From: Edaphochlamys debaryana
Lineage: Eukaryota > Chlorophyta > Chlorophyceae > Chlamydomonadales
Assembly: GCA_016858145.1 (NCBI GenBank)
Contig: JAEHOE010000002.1
Coordinates: forward strand, 2,046,001-2,110,000
Direction of reading: 5' to 3'
Length of the DNA stretch: 64,000 bases
Positions 23,804 through 36,491 of this stretch are shown here, in pieces. Under the pieces are notes generated by a model. The model ran no database searches, was not told the DNA's origin, and saw only the letters and a list, made by a program, of their open reading frames with translations. Positions within the stretch are counted from its first letter, which is position 1. Each line of letters begins with the position of its first letter. Made by a program: the position numbers and the translations under genes.

Positions 23804-26800
23804 ATGGCGTCCAGCGTGTGGACTGCGACGGTATGGGGCCAGGGGAAGGCAGCCATCCTCGCATCGACCAATCGCAAAATCCGGCCAGGCGAGGAGGTGA
23901 GCAGACGTCCTGCGGGAGGCCTGTCCTTAGATGGCAGCCTTGTGCAGAGCCTGGACCGTCATTGAGTCACCCAGCATGTATCTCGTCTAAGCAAGGGCGC
24001 AGAGGTCTTGGCGAAGCGGCTTCTCGGCGCGATGCTGCCATTTGGCGCGCCCGCCGACCGGCTTCGCACGCTCCCGCCCCCAGGAGTGCTTCATCTGCAA
24101 GGATGACGTGCCTGCCTCGGTAAAGCTCAAGCCATGCGATCACATGATCTGCTTCGGCTGCGTGGAGAATTTGCGTGCCAAGAACATCTTCAGGTGTGCA
24201 CACACCCCGGCGCCGAACCCAGCCGTTCCTCGAACTACCCTCAGCTCCCCCGCTTGCCCTTTTCCCATGTGGGAGTGAGGAGGAGGCAGCTTGGGAGGGA
24301 ATGCAGCGGCCGCGGGCCTGGGGGGCTCACACCGCAGCATCCCCCCAGTCCCAGTCCCTTCGCAACCGACCACAAGCCACGTGCGAAGCCAGCCCCTGCC
24401 TCGTCCCCGTGACACTGACGTCATAACCCCTCGAGTCACCCATCGGCTTGGACAAGCGGGGACGTAAGGACACACAAGCCCCTTTCCCTTTTCTCCCCTC
24501 CACCCCAGGGCCGACAAGGGCGTCAAGTGCCCCTTCTGCCGGCAGTACGTGGTGGAGTACGAAGCATGCAACAGGTACGGCACATGTACGGCACATGCAC
24601 GACAGGGTGTGGAGTGGGAAGGGTTCGGCGATCCGCGCCTGCCCTTCTCTGGGCCCCGGCCCCAGGCTCCCCTCCCGGCCAATCGCCCGCTCGCCTATCC
24701 CAGGGACGAGCAGATCCACGCTGTACCGTGCACATGCTGTGCCGTGCCCGTGCCGTACCGTGCCCATGTTGTGTCGTGTCCAAAGCACATCCTCCCCCCT
24801 CTCTCCCGCCCTTTCCCCCTTCGCCCTTTCCCCCTTCGCAGTGCCGACCCAGAGCAGGTGCGCCTCCTCAACGAGGCCAACCGGGCGGCGTCCATAGCCC
24901 ACGCCAACCGCGGCGGCGGCGGCGGGAGCGGCCCGGCGGCGGCGGGGGGAGGCAGCGGCGGCGGCGGCGCCGGCGCGCGGCCGGGGCCCTCGGGCGGTGA
25001 CGACAGCTGGATGTGCGGCACGTGCCGCTGCCTGAACCTGGCGCACAGGCAAGGGGACAGGCGGGGGAAACGGGGGGGTGGGAAGGTGTGTATTGACACG
25101 CAGGGGGGCGGGGGTTGTGGCGACAGAGGAGAAGTTGGTGTGTATTGAAACGCAATGGGGGGGGTGCTTGGAGAGGTGAGCCTCCGCTGGGTCTTGGGGT
25201 GGAGGGATGCGTCGATGCCACGGAGGCCGACATACGCGCAGTACTGCCCGGGGACTTAGATGCACGCACTACTACCCGGTAGTATATGTACGGCACCCGT
25301 ACGGCATTCTGCGTCCCCAAACCGTTGCTCCCCCTCCCGCCCGCCTCCACGCCCTCCCCCCGCACCACAGGGAGGAGTGCAACTCCTGCGGGCGGCCCAA
25401 CCCCAGGCCCAAGCCCGCGGCCCCCGTGCGCGGCCGGGCGCCGGATGTGCTCAAGTGCAGCGATGACGAGGTCATTGCGTGAGTCATGGGGCAGGGGGGG
25501 GGGCGGACAAGCCGCACGCGTGTGCCCAGGGCTTCTGCGCTGCCGCCTTCCTCATCCCCCTTCCTCACGCTACCCCCTTACCGACCCCCCCTTCCCTCTT
25601 GCCTCCCTTTTTCTCCCCCCCCCCCAGATCATCCAGGAGAGGCACCAGCCCCACCTGCAGGCGGCTTCCTCCCCCCCTACCCCCTACCCCCTTACCTACC
25701 CCCCTCCCTCTTGCCTCCCCTGCCCCCCCCAGGTTTGTCCAGGAGAGGCACCAGCCCCACCTGCAGGCGGCTTCCTCCCCCCTACCCCCCTACCCCCTTA
25801 CCTACCCCCCTCCCTCTTGCCTCCCCTGCCCCCCCCCCAGGTTTGTCCAGGAGAGGCACCAGCCCCACCTGCAGGCGGCCTCCTCCCCCCTACCCGTCGC
25901 CCCTACCCCCTTACCTACCCCCCCTCCCTCTTGCCTCCCCTGCCCCCCCCCCCCCCAGGTTCGTCCAGGAGAGGCACCAGCCCCACCTGCAGGCGGCCTC
26001 CTCCCCCCTACCCGTCGCCCCTACCCCCTTACCTACCCCCCCTCCCTCTTGCCTCCCATGCCTCCCCCCCCAGGTTTGTCCAGGAGAGGCACCAGCCCCA
26101 CCTGCAGGCGGCCTCCTCCCCCCTACCCGTCGCCCCTACCCCCTTACCTACCCCCCTCCCTCTTGCCTCCCCTGCCCCCCCCCCAGGTTCGTCCAGGAGA
26201 GGCACCAGCCCCACCTGCAGGCGGCCTCCTCCCCCCCTACCCCCTACCCCCTTACCTACCCCCCTCCCTCTTGCCTCCCCTGCCCCCCCCCCCAGGTTTG
26301 TCCAGGAGAGGCACCAACCCCACCTGCAGGCGGCCTCCTCCCCCCCTACCCCCTACCCCCTTACCTACCCCCCTCCCTCTTGCCTCCCCTGCCCCCCCCC
26401 CCAGGTTTGTCCAGGAGAGGCACCAGCCCCACCTGCAGGCGGCCTCCTCCCCCCTACCCGTCGCCCCTACCCCCTTACCTACCCCCCCTCCCTCTTGCCT
26501 CCCATGCCTCCCCCCCCAGGTTTGTCCAGGAGAGGCACCAGCCCCACCTGCAGGCGGCCTCCTCCCCCCTACCCGTCGCCCCTACCCCCTTACCTACCCC
26601 CCCTCCCTCTTGCCTCCCCTGCCCCCCCCCCAGGTTCGTCCAGGAGAGGCACCAGCCCCACCTGCAGGCGGCCTCCTCCCCCCCTACCCCCTACCCCCTT
26701 ACCTACCCCCCTCCCTCTTGCCTCCCCTGCCCCCCCCCCCAGGTTTGTCCAGGAGAGGCACCAGCCCCACCTGCAGGCGGCCTCCTCCCCCCTACCCGTC

Positions 26801-29800
26801 GCCCCTACCCCCTTACCTACCCCCCTCCCTCTTGCCTCCCCTGCCCCCCCCCCAGGTTTGTCCAGGAGAGGCACCAGCCCCACCTGCAGGCGGCTTCCTC
26901 CCCCCCTACCCCCTACCCCCTTACCTACCCCCCCTCCCTCTTGCCTCCCCTGCCCCCCCCCCAGGTTTGTCCAGGAGAGGCACCAGCCCCACCTGCAGGC
27001 GGCCTCCTCCCCCCCTACCCCCTACCCCCTTACCTACCCCCCTTTCCTCTTGCCTCCCATGCCTCCCCCCCCCAGGTCATCCAGGAGAGGCACCAGCCCC
27101 ACCTGCAGGCGGCTTCCTACCCCCTACCCCCTTACCTACCCGCCTCCCTCTTGCCTCCCCTGCCCCCCCCCCCAGGTTTGTCCAGGAGAGGCACCAGCCC
27201 CACCTGCAGGCGGCCTTCAAGGAGGCGGGGCTGGGCTTCGCGCAGGGGCGCATGGTGGCAGGTGGGGGGCTGGGGGGTGGGGGCCCGTAGGGAAGGGAAG
27301 TAGGAGGGGGCAAAGGGCCGGACAGGACGCAGGAGAAGGACTGGCGGTCAGCAAATGCAGGACAGGGCTCCCGTCGGGGGGCTGGTGGGCTGGGGGCGGC
27401 TGGCACGGACCCGCCAACCCTTCCATTGGCAACATCGTGCTGCCTTCTCGCCCCTTGTCCCTCACCCCCCCCCCCTCCCTGGACATCGGTGCGCATCGGG
27501 CTCGCTGGCTGCCGCTCCTGCTCTCCTCTCTCCAGTTTGTTAGAAGATCATCCCCACCCCTCCCCCCACGGAAACCCCCCAGACGCGGACACGCCCACCC
27601 GCATCCTGGGCGCCTTCCGTCAGAGCGGGGAGGGGCGCTTCCTGCGGGTGGTCAAGCTGATGGGGAGTGAGTGGGCAGCAGGGGGTGGGGCCCTATGATG
27701 ATTTGGAGCTGGGAGGGCGCGCGGCGGAGGATTTGGGACTAGGAAGGGTTGAAGGGGCTGAGCGGGTGCAGGCGACCGGGCGAGGGGTGGCTGGGCGGAG
27801 GGGGAGTACTTGAGCGGCCTAGGAGCAGCCCAGGAGCGCACGTGTCTGTGCCGTGCCGTGTCGAAACACACCTTCTACCCTCCCCTTTCCCCCCGCCATC
27901 CCCCCCAGAGCCGGACGTGTTCTACGAGTGCGCCACGCACTTCATGGGCAACTACGGGGTGCAGTCGCTGGTGGAGGGCACCCTGCAGGTGGGGGGGACA
28001 GGGGGGGACAGGGGAGGTGGGCAACAAAAGTGGGAAGGAGAGGGCCATCAGAGAGGACGGAGAGGTAGAGTGCATTCCCGGGGGAAAAGGAAGGTAAGGC
28101 GAAGGCTGGGGCAAGGAGGCAGGGAGGTTGCGAGAGGGTAGGGGAGTATGCTTGGGGCTTTGCCCCAACAACCCTTCCCTCTCCCCATCATGCCCTGCCC
28201 CCCAGATGCGCAAGGCCCTGGACAAGGCGGCGGCCCAGGGGCAGGTCGGCACGCAGGTGCGTGAAGGGCTGCTCGCATGAGCCTGAGAATCGTGGGCGCG
28301 GTGATTAACCGGTGTGTGTGTGCGTGTGGGGGGGCAGCCGCGACTGTACGAGTCCGGGCGGGTTTGCGAAGCATGAAAGATGGATGTGGGGATACTTTAC
28401 TGGACCCAAAACCCCGTGAAACCCCCTAATCGAAGAAGTGTGGACCCAAGCTTCCCAACCACTCTCATCTCCCCCCCCCCCAAGCAACCCCTCCGCGACT
28501 TCCGCTTCGCGCACGAGGGCCGCGACCCGCACGGCGTGCTGCTGTACGCCGCCCTCCCCCACGCCGCGGAGCTGGCGGTGGACGACCGGGGCAACTACAT
28601 CATCCAGGTGGGGGCGGGGGGCGGAGGGGGCTGGGAGGGCGTATGTGTGTTTTTGGGCACGCGTGTGTGACACGTTGGGGGGGGCGGGGGGAGCTGGCGG
28701 TGGACGACCGGGGCAAGAGCATCATCCAGGTGGGGAAGAGCGGGGGGCGGCGGGGGTTGGGAGGGGGAGGTGCACATGGGAGGGGGCGGGGCAGAGCTGG
28801 CCGTCCAGGAGGGGGCTCGAGCGCGTCTGTTGACGAGCTGGACAACGCCCACACTCCGCCCTTCGCTGCCTCCCTGCTCTCCAACTGCCCTGACTTCCCC
28901 TCCCTGTCTTGCCACCCCGCAGAAGCTGGCCGACCATGCCGAGCCCCCTGGCCTTGCCTCCCCCCAAAGGAGATCTCGCTTAGGCCCTGACCAGCTCCCC
29001 TCCTCTCACCACCACCCCCCGCAGAAGCTGGCCGACCACGCCGAGCCCGCTGAGCTGCTGGACATGTGCGCAGCCATCTTCCCCCAGGTGGGGTGGGGGA
29101 GGGAGGGGGGCTGCGGAGTAGAGGTGTGGGGTACACGAGGTGTCGAATGCAGTGCGCGCTCTGTGTGCTGCGCTGCACCGGCCGTGCCGGCGCAGGGGCA
29201 GGCAGGGGCGGGAGCGGAGGCAGTACGGGGCCCTGGTTTGGGACCGACGTGGATCAGGAAGGAGGGTCCAAAGCCAGGGGCGCCTTCCGTTGGCAACGGC
29301 TGCAACGGCGTGGCCGTGGTGGTGTGCCTGCCGGCTGTGCCGATGTGCCGGCTATGAGCGCAAGGCGCACGTGCCGTGCCGTGCTGTGCCGTGCTGTGGC
29401 TGCACCGCCCGTGCGCCTTGCGCTGGTAGTACACCCGACGTGCCGCTGGTAGTACACCCCGTTGAGGTCCTTGCCGAAATGCGCCGAGAGGGCCAGCGCC
29501 CTCAACGCCGCCATCCCTCTCGTCACTTGTCGCGTGTAGCGTGTCCGGGCAGTCCGACCAGTCCGGACTTGGCCGCCCAGTCCGAACAGTCCGGACTACG
29601 CCAGCTTGGGGCCGCCCTCCCTCTTGGAGGAGGTGGCCGGCCATCGCCCCAACCACGCCGCCCACTCCCTCCCTCACCCCAGCAGCAAAACGTCTTCCCA
29701 CCTCACCCCCTCTCCCCCCTCACCCCCAGGGCCCCGCCATTACGCGGGACGGCAAGGGCGCTTTCGTGATGATCAAGCTGCTGGAGATGCTGCAGGCAGG

Positions 29801-32800
29801 GGGGGGGCGGGGGGGTGTGTGTGAGGAGGCAAGGGACCTGTCAGGGGGAGGGGGGGGGAGGGGGGGCGCCTTCGTGATGATTAGCTGCTGCAGATGCTGC
29901 AGGCATGAGGGGGGGGGCACGGAGGGGCCGGGTTCGGAGACGAGTCATGCGGGTCAGAGCAGGGAGGGGACCTTCCAGCGAAGGGAGGGGAGAGGCTTGG
30001 CCAATGATTCAGGTTTCAGGGCGCAGCAGGACGCGGCCTAGCCTCTCAGGAGATTCAGCATTGTTATCCCCTGCCTCCCAAAACCAGTCTACCTGCTCTG
30101 ACGGCGTGCACCGCTTCGACGCCTGCGAGCTGGCCGACTCGCTGTGCTGCGGCTTCATGGCGGCACCCGACAAGCTCAAGTACGCGCTGTACAACACGGT
30201 GGCGAGCAAGGTGGGCTGGAAATGGGGAGGGAGGGATCAGGGGGAGGGGGAGGGAGGGATCAGGGAAAGGGGGAGGGGGGGATCAGGGAGAGGGGGAGGG
30301 AGGGATCAGGGAAAGGGGGAGGAGGGATCAGGGAAAGGGGCAGGAGGGGATCAGGGAAAGGGGGCTTTGCGTGTGGAGATGCGGTCGCCAGCGAGGTGTG
30401 TGGTGTCAGGGGAGGGGAAGGGGGGGGGCTGAGGGGGCGTGGGTGGGGGGAGGGAAGGCTCGAGTGCGGGGGGGGACCACGCGTGCTGTGCGAAACGGTC
30501 GCGAGCGTGTATGGTATGAAGCGAACGCGCGTCCTTCCCTTTCCACCTCATCCTCCCCCTTCCCCCTCCCCCCCCTGTCAGGTCCTGTGTGCCTCCGTGG
30601 CCCTGGGCCTGCCCCAGTACGGCGCCCTGCAGCTTGGATCCAGGGTGGCCTCGGCGGCGCATCAGCTGCTCGGATCCAAGAACGGGATCAACTGCGTCAT
30701 GGCGCTACTCCGCATGGAGGTGCGTCTTGCTTGGGGGGGTGGAGGGGTGATGGAAGGGGGGGAAGAGCGTGTGTGTGTATTTGGGGGGGCGTGCCGAGGG
30801 TGGCATGGGGAGGTCAACTGCGTCATGGCGTTGCTCCGCATGGAGGCGGGGGCAGGGGGGACGGAGAGGGGACGGAGGGGGGGCCAGGGCTTCTTTCCCA
30901 GTCGCGCACACGAGTATGGACAGCGGACAGCGGTCGCGTTGCGATGATGTGCCCACAGGGCTGACCTTCCTGCTCCGGTCTTTCCGCCCCCTCACCCTCC
31001 CACAGTCCTCCGACCTGCACTGCGCCGAGCTGGTGCGGGACATCCTCTGCACCGTCGCCATGAAGCTGCAGGTACCGTTGGTCGTTGGCGGTTGGCGGTT
31101 GGGGGGTCGTCGTTGGCAGTTGGGAGTTGGTAGTTTGGGGGGCGGCTGGGGTGGCATCTTGCACACGCCCACGCGACGCCAACCTGCCCCCCCCCCCTGT
31201 CCCCCTCCCCTCTCCCCCCCCCCATCCCTCTCTCCCCCCCTGACAGGGCTCCCTGGTGGGCCTCATCCTGCGCCGCACGTGCGACGAGCGCGGCCCCCAG
31301 CTGGTGTCCCTCCTCCTGAAGCGGCTGGCGGGGGAGCAGGAGGCGGCCTGGCTGGACGCCATCTGCCAGGAGCTGGTCAACTACGGTGGGTTCTGGATCC
31401 AGATCTTGGATCTGGATCTGGGGTTCTTGGGATCTCGGTGTTGGGGCTACAGGTCCTGACAGGCCGCTTACAACGGGGCGAGTGGGCGGTCTGTAACAGC
31501 CCCCATGGCTTCGGCCCCCTTCCCCAACAGGTGACGAGGAAGACCATCTCGGAAGACAAGGATCTCCTCGCGCTCAAAGTGCTCAGGAAGGCCTCCCCGT
31601 GCCGTGTCAGAACACACCCTCTAACCGCCCGTTTCCCCCCGTTTCCCCCTGTTCCCAACAGGTGACGCCATCTCTGAGGACGAGGAGGCGCTCGAGGTGC
31701 TCAAGGAGGCCTCCCCCTGCCGTGTCACAAAACACACGCCCTTTCCACACACCCCTTTTCCCCCCCGCCCCCTCCGCCCCCCTCAGGCGACGCCATCTCG
31801 GAAGACGAGGAGGCGCTCGAGGTGCTCAAGGAGGCCTTCTGCTTCCCCGTGCTGGACGACGACTCCGTGCTGCAGCACCTGCTGCAGCTGAGGCAGGCGG
31901 GTCGGGGGGGAAACAGGGGTGCGTTTTGACACGGCACGGCACACGGGAGAAAGATCGCATTTTAATGCTATCAAAGCCCCCCGCACACCCCCACCCCCCC
32001 GGGCCATGCCCAAAGGCTTGCTATCCACCTCCCAACCTTTCGCGCCCCCCCGCCCCTTCGATGCCCTCCCCTCCCCGCCCCAGGTCATCACCACGGACTC
32101 GGTCCTCCGGGGGAAGTGGGGGGAACACACCCTGTGTGTTTTGACACGGCACGCCCCCCCTCCCTTCATACGCCCCTCCCCCCCCCCAGGTCATCACCAC
32201 GGACTCCGTCCTCCGGGCCATTGAGGACGACGTGTGTGCGCGCCGCGACTCCAACCCGCCGCAGCCCGCGCCCAAGTACTTCATGTCCTCGGTCATGCAG
32301 GTGCGTTGGGCGGTGGTGGGGGTGGGGTAGGGTGGGGTGGGGCGGGGCGGGGACAGGGGGCCCGGATGGGGGGGGCTGGCAGGGAATGGGTGAATGACAC
32401 AAAGGGCAGAGCGAGTGCAGGTGCGGTTGGGTGGGGGCTTGGGCGGGGCGGGGGCATGAGAAGGGACTGCAGACCGAAATCGTCACCGTCGCTTGTGTCC
32501 TCTCTTTGCCCTCCGCCAGCCGGACCTCAAGTACATCCTGCAGCGCAGCGGTTACCTGCCCGAGCAGCCCCCGCCGCCACCCCGCGACTCGGAGCACGCC
32601 TCTGGCGTCAACGGCACGGACCCATACCACCCCCACGGCCACCACGGCCACCCCCACCCCGGCGGCCGCGGCGGCCGCGGCCGCGGCAGGGGCCGCGGCG
32701 GCCGGGGCTACGCCGGCCGCGGCGCCGGCTACAGCGCGGCGGCGCCGGCGGCGGCGCCGCCAGTGGCGGCGGCGACATTCGACGCGTCGTGGTTTACAGA

Positions 32801-34124
32801 TGATCTGCACGACGCATCGGCGCCGGAGGCTCAGCCGGCGCTCGACACCGCCGCCAGCGGCGGCGAGGCGGCGGCGGAGTGGGGCGAGCCCGCCGCCGCT
32901 GGCGGCGGCGGCGCGGCGGCGGCGGACCCCTGGGCGGCGGCGGCGACGTTCGGGGCCTGGGGCGACGACCTGGCCCCCGCCAGCTCCACGTCAGAGCAGG
33001 CCCACGCCCAGGCCCAGGCCCAGGCCCACCCGGGCCCAGGTCGGACGGCGGGCAAGGCGGCCGGGGCGGCGCTGCTGCAGTCCCTGCAGCGCCCGGCTCC
33101 GCCGGCTCCGCCGGCGGTGGCGGCGGCGGCCAACGGCTCGGCGCACGCGCCGGCGCCGCTGGTCCAGCCGGTGACGGCGGTGGCCAACGGGCTGCCGCCG
33201 TCGCTAGCCGCCGTCAACCCGGCCCTGGCGGCGGCGCGGGCGGTGGCGGCGGCGGCCAAGGCCAAGGCCGAGCAGCAGGCGGCGGCGGCGGCCGCGGCGG
33301 CGCAGTCGCCCGCCGTACAGCCCGTACAAGTCGTACAGCCCGTACAGGTCGTACAGCACGTGCAGCCCGTGCACGTGCAGCACCAGGCCGGCCAGCCCCA
33401 CGCCTACCACCCCCATCACCCCCACGCAGCTCACCCGCCCCACCACCAAGCACCGCACGCGCAGCACGCCGCGCCCTACCCCCACCACCAGCCCCAGGCC
33501 CACGTGGGCCAGCCCCAGCCCCACTTGGCCCAGCCGTACAACACGCAACCGCACGTGCAACCATCCGTACAACAGCCCCAAGCGCACCAGCCCGCGTCAT
33601 TCTACCCGGGGGCGGCGGCGCCGCTGGTACAGCCAGGGGTGCCGCCACGGCCCACCATGCCGTACCCGATGGCCGTATTCAACCCCGCCCTTGCCGTACT
33701 CAGCAACACGTCGGGGATCGCGGCCTTCGCGCCCCGCGCCGCCATGCCGGCCGCGCTCCGACCCATGGCGGTGCCGCTGGCGGCGCCGCCGCAGCCTTCG
33801 CCTTCGCTAGCGGCGGCGGCACGGCCGATGGCTCTGGTGGCGCCCGGCGCCTCCGCGGCGGCGGCTGCCGCCGCCGCTGCTGCTGCGGCAGCGGCAGCGG
33901 CCGCGCGCCGGCCCGTGGCGCCGCAGGCACCCCCACCGCCGCCGCCGCAGGCGGCGCGGCCGGCGCCGGCAGCTCCCGCGGCGGCGCCGCCAGCGGCCGG
34001 CGGCGGCGGCGACGCTGGGTGGCAGTGCGCCATCTGCACGTACGAGCACAGGGGCCCGCAGGCGGGCTTCCTGGCCTGCTTCATCTGTGGCTGCGAGCGG
34101 GGGCTGCAGCAGCTGCCGGCGTGA
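23804..34124 (+). CDS. RING finger / RanBP2 zinc finger / Pumilio-like repeat protein
   Basis: Exons: 23804-23830 (tentative), 24084-24193, 24509-24574, 24842-25048, 25371-25478, 27176-27261, 27583-27666, 27909-27988, 28206-28256, 28485-28607, 29025-29087, 29730-29795, 30088-30210, 30582-30719, 31006-31071, 31247-31385, 31787-31896, 32190-32300, 32520-34124. They sum to 3363 nt, 1120 residues, all in frame. Residues 11-56 are a C3HC4 RING (CFIC, PCDH, CFGC, CPFC). Residues 124-143 are a RanBP2-type zinc finger (WMCGTC, then CNSCGRPNP). About 200-550 is alpha-helical with two Pumilio-type RNA-recognition motifs NYGVQ (244-248) and NYIIQ (310-314). The last exon is a His/Gln/Ala/Pro-rich linker with an RGG-like GRGGRGRGRG block, ending in a second RanBP2-like finger (W1087, C1089, C1092, C1106, C1109). 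It is likely an RNA-binding E3 ubiquitin ligase. Introns starting at 25049, 29796 and 31897 have GC donors. Confidence 0.83.
25627..27216 (+). repeat. 15-copy array of acceptor plus exon-start units
   Basis: Fifteen tandem copies, about 100-118 bp apart, near 25629, 25733, 25841, 25960, 26074, 26187, 26298, 26406, 26521, 26635, 26744, 26857, 26966, 27076 and 27178. Each has a C-rich tract ending in CAG, then about 47 nt of the next exon (coding VQERHQPHLQAA), then a spacer containing CCTCTTGCCTCCCC. Copies 1 and 14 begin ATCATCC/GTCATCC instead of GTTTGTCC or GTTCGTCC. Only the last copy continues into a full exon (27176-27261) with a donor. Confidence 0.95.
28262..28312 (-). repeat. Third copy of the dispersed intronic repeat, reversed
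   Basis: The reverse complement matches the core of the 5042-5215 repeat (GGTTAATCACCGCGCC, then AGGCTCATGCGAG). It sits just after the donor of the exon ending at 28256. Confidence 0.7.
28688..28950 (+). repeat. Echo copies of two neighbouring exon edges
   Basis: 28688-28731 repeats the end of exon 28485-28607 with its donor (coding ELAVDDRGKSIIQ). 28919-28950 repeats the acceptor and start of exon 29025-29087 (coding KLADHAEP). Both lie in the single intron between those exons. Confidence 0.9.
30227..30363 (+). repeat. Purine-rich minisatellite in an intron
   Basis: About six imperfect copies of a GGGAGGGATCAGGGAAAGGG-type unit directly after the donor of exon 30088-30210. Confidence 0.9.
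31530..31715 (+). repeat. Two echo copies of exon 31787-31896
   Basis: 31530-31595 and 31660-31715 each carry an acceptor-like CAG and a diverged copy of the exon start (coding DAISEDEEALEVLKEA in the true exon). Both are followed by the CCGTGTCA(G/C)AACACAC intronic motif, and the true exon follows at 31787. Confidence 0.9.
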
Positions 34125-36491
34125 GCGGAGGCCGGGGGCCGAAGGGCGCGAGGTGCGGAGGCGCTGACAGCCGACTGCCGAGCGACCGCCTGAGCGCTGG
34201 GTTCCGGGAGGCGGACTGCCACGGGGCCTGAGGTACGAGTTGCAGGTGGAGGGCTGCAGGCCTGAGGTGGCAGGTGGCGAGTAGCAGGGTTTAGAGGGTG
34301 TTGCCTCGAGGAGGGGCAGGGTCCGTGTGCTGGGCCGGAAGCCCAGGGCGTGGGCGGAGCCCGAGCTACGGGTGGCGAGTGGCAAGCCTGTGCGCTGCCT
34401 CCCTCCCTCAAGGGCCGCCGCAGCAGCAGCAGCAGCTGCCTGCGTGGGCCGGCTGGGCGCTCGACCGTTGGCGACCGTTGGTGCGTGGGCCGCTCAGCGC
34501 AGAGCAAAGGAGTGCAGGCACTGGCACTGGCATGTGCGATGCGGCTTGAGCGCGGAAGGAGGGGGCCTGGGGGGCCTTGCCGGCCCCGGTGTGGGTGTGG
34601 GTGTGGGTGTGCGAACGAACGAGCGAATGCTGAAGTGTTGGTGAAGCGGGGTGGGATGAGCGCTGAGGGCACACCAGGGGAGCCCAGCGCTGATTGGGCG
34701 GCTTGGGGATGCGGTGAAGCAGAGGGAAGCGGGGTGGAGGAGGTCGTGGTACCGGTACTGATGACTGGGTGCTGGTTGCTTCCCTTGCCCTTGGGTCAAT
34801 GTGGGCTGAACGGTTGGGGTCGGGGGGCAATGCGGGACCGGGCATCCGGCAAGGAGGCAGAGTTTGCGTATCGCTTTTTTGTGTGGCTGGACTGGTGCGG
34901 TAGGGGTGGTGGCAGGGCTGATCGAGGGAGGCACTTCGAGGCAGGGAGGGTGGGGCCCGGAGGTTGGTCAAGGAAGGCGCGAAGGGAACGTTGGCTGACG
35001 GCAGGCGTGTCGACGCCAAGAGCGCGTGCCTAGGGACCCTTGAAAGGGACGGCATGGGTCGGGGGGGGGGGGCGAGGCGGGGAAAGAGGGAGGCATAGGT
35101 GCCGTAGGAGGCAGCTGTGCGCCGGGGATGTTCCCACGCCGCTGCGGTGTTGAAGAGCTTGTCGCTAGAACGTGGAGACAGCGGTGGGCAGGCTGGGACC
35201 CACAGCGTTGCAGCTGAGCAGAGCGGAGCAGAGCTCTGGATGCAGCGCTTAGGTCGGGGAGCATCGAGCTGTTGGCGGTGCTGCACAAGAGAGGGTTGGG
35301 ACTCTTGGGAGCCGCAGGGGAGCCCCATGCCGGGCTAACGTCCGCGCATACCGCTCCGTGTAGTGCTAGAAAGCCTTGCTGCTTGTGTGCTATGCGGGGG
35401 CTATGCCTCCCCCATGCCCGCGTCGCCGCCCAGGGCGACCTGCCCTCGAGGCGCTGCGGGGCCTGGGCCTGGGCCTGGGCGTTAGCGCGGCGCACCGGGT
35501 GGTGCTGCTGCACACCGACACCCGCCCTGCACGGGCCGGAGCAGGCTGTGGAAGAGCGTGGAGGGGGGGGCGAGGGCACCGAGGGAGGGGCTTCTGTGCT
35601 CGCAGGGCCCGTGCAGCGTAGTCAGAACGTTGACGGGGGATGCAGCTGAGCGCGTCGATGTAGCCGCGGCCCTCGCGTTGCGGCCGAGGGAGGGGGGCAT
35701 GCTGGCGAGGCCGCAGGAGGGCGGCGTCGGGCGGAGGGCCAAGGGGGTGGGGCGGAGGGGCTACGTCGGGGGTTCCCAGGCAGGCTGGCGTGGAGGGGGC
35801 TCGGACGCGGTCCGGGCCAGGACCAGAAGGTGCTGGTGAGGAGGCAGGAGGGCGTGCTGGGGCGGAGGGCTGGGGCGTAGATGTAGTGTGTGTGATGGAG
35901 GTGTGTGTGTGGGGTGATGGAGTGGGGCGTGGGGGGGGGGGGGGCGGCGACGGGGTGGCGCTGTACCAGGACGCCCCGGCCGCTCACGTCCATCAGCACC
36001 TTCTAAACTTTGCGGCGAACGCATATCTGCTTTGAGCTTAGGCTTAGGTGCAGTTGCATCAGGCGACACCGGTCAACACTCGCGACAGCTCGAAGTCGCT
36101 TGTTCAGGAGGCCTCGAGGAGGCCGTATCACCGACAAATGGTAACAGGAGCTGCACACAACAGCCAGACCAGAAGGTCCTGCAAATCCTAGACGCTGCAC
36201 CAGCCCATGGAAGGTAGCGCGTTCTTAAAAGCGCTGCCTGCCATTGCTGCGATGTCAGAGAACTATCCTTCCGGCACAAAGCGACGGTGAGCAGAGGCCT
36301 GTGGTAGCCCTAGATAGGCCTGGATGGCCCTCCTTCCGCCCTCCCTGCTGTTTCCCCTGGCCCTGGGTCCTGCCCCTGCTCCTGCTGCCAAACATGCGCC
36401 ACTGAGGACCCCTCCCCACCCTTGGAACAACCGGCTGCCCCACAGGCGGCTGGCAGCAGGGTCCCCCAGCCATGGCCTCCCAGCGGACCCC
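34125..36491. other. Intergenic region between RING/PUF and F-box/LRR-like genes
   Basis: About 2.4 kb with short simple repeats ((GGGTGT)n near 34590, GGGCCT near 35460, G-runs near 35060 and 35930). The block TGCTCGCAGGGCCCGTGCAG near 35597 recurs in similar form near 39914. No frame shows a domain. The 36324 ATG, in frame with the next gene, could make its N-terminus longer. Confidence 0.5.

Noticed and set aside
25627..27216. Regular repeats reminiscent of a CRISPR array
   Set aside because: Spacers are alike and C-rich, units contain exon and splice sequence, and the setting is a eukaryotic gene.
25286..27670. Three long overlapping plus-strand frames (about 600-790 residues) rich in PPP, LPP and RRGTSPTCRR
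   Set aside because: They are the 15-copy array read in all three frames; the C-rich spacers have no stops. Only the 27176-27261 exon joins the neighbouring exons in phase.
32879..34231. 450-residue Gly/Ala/Arg-rich plus-strand frame
   Set aside because: Frame-shifted shadow of the last RING/PUF exon. GC-rich third positions keep all frames open.
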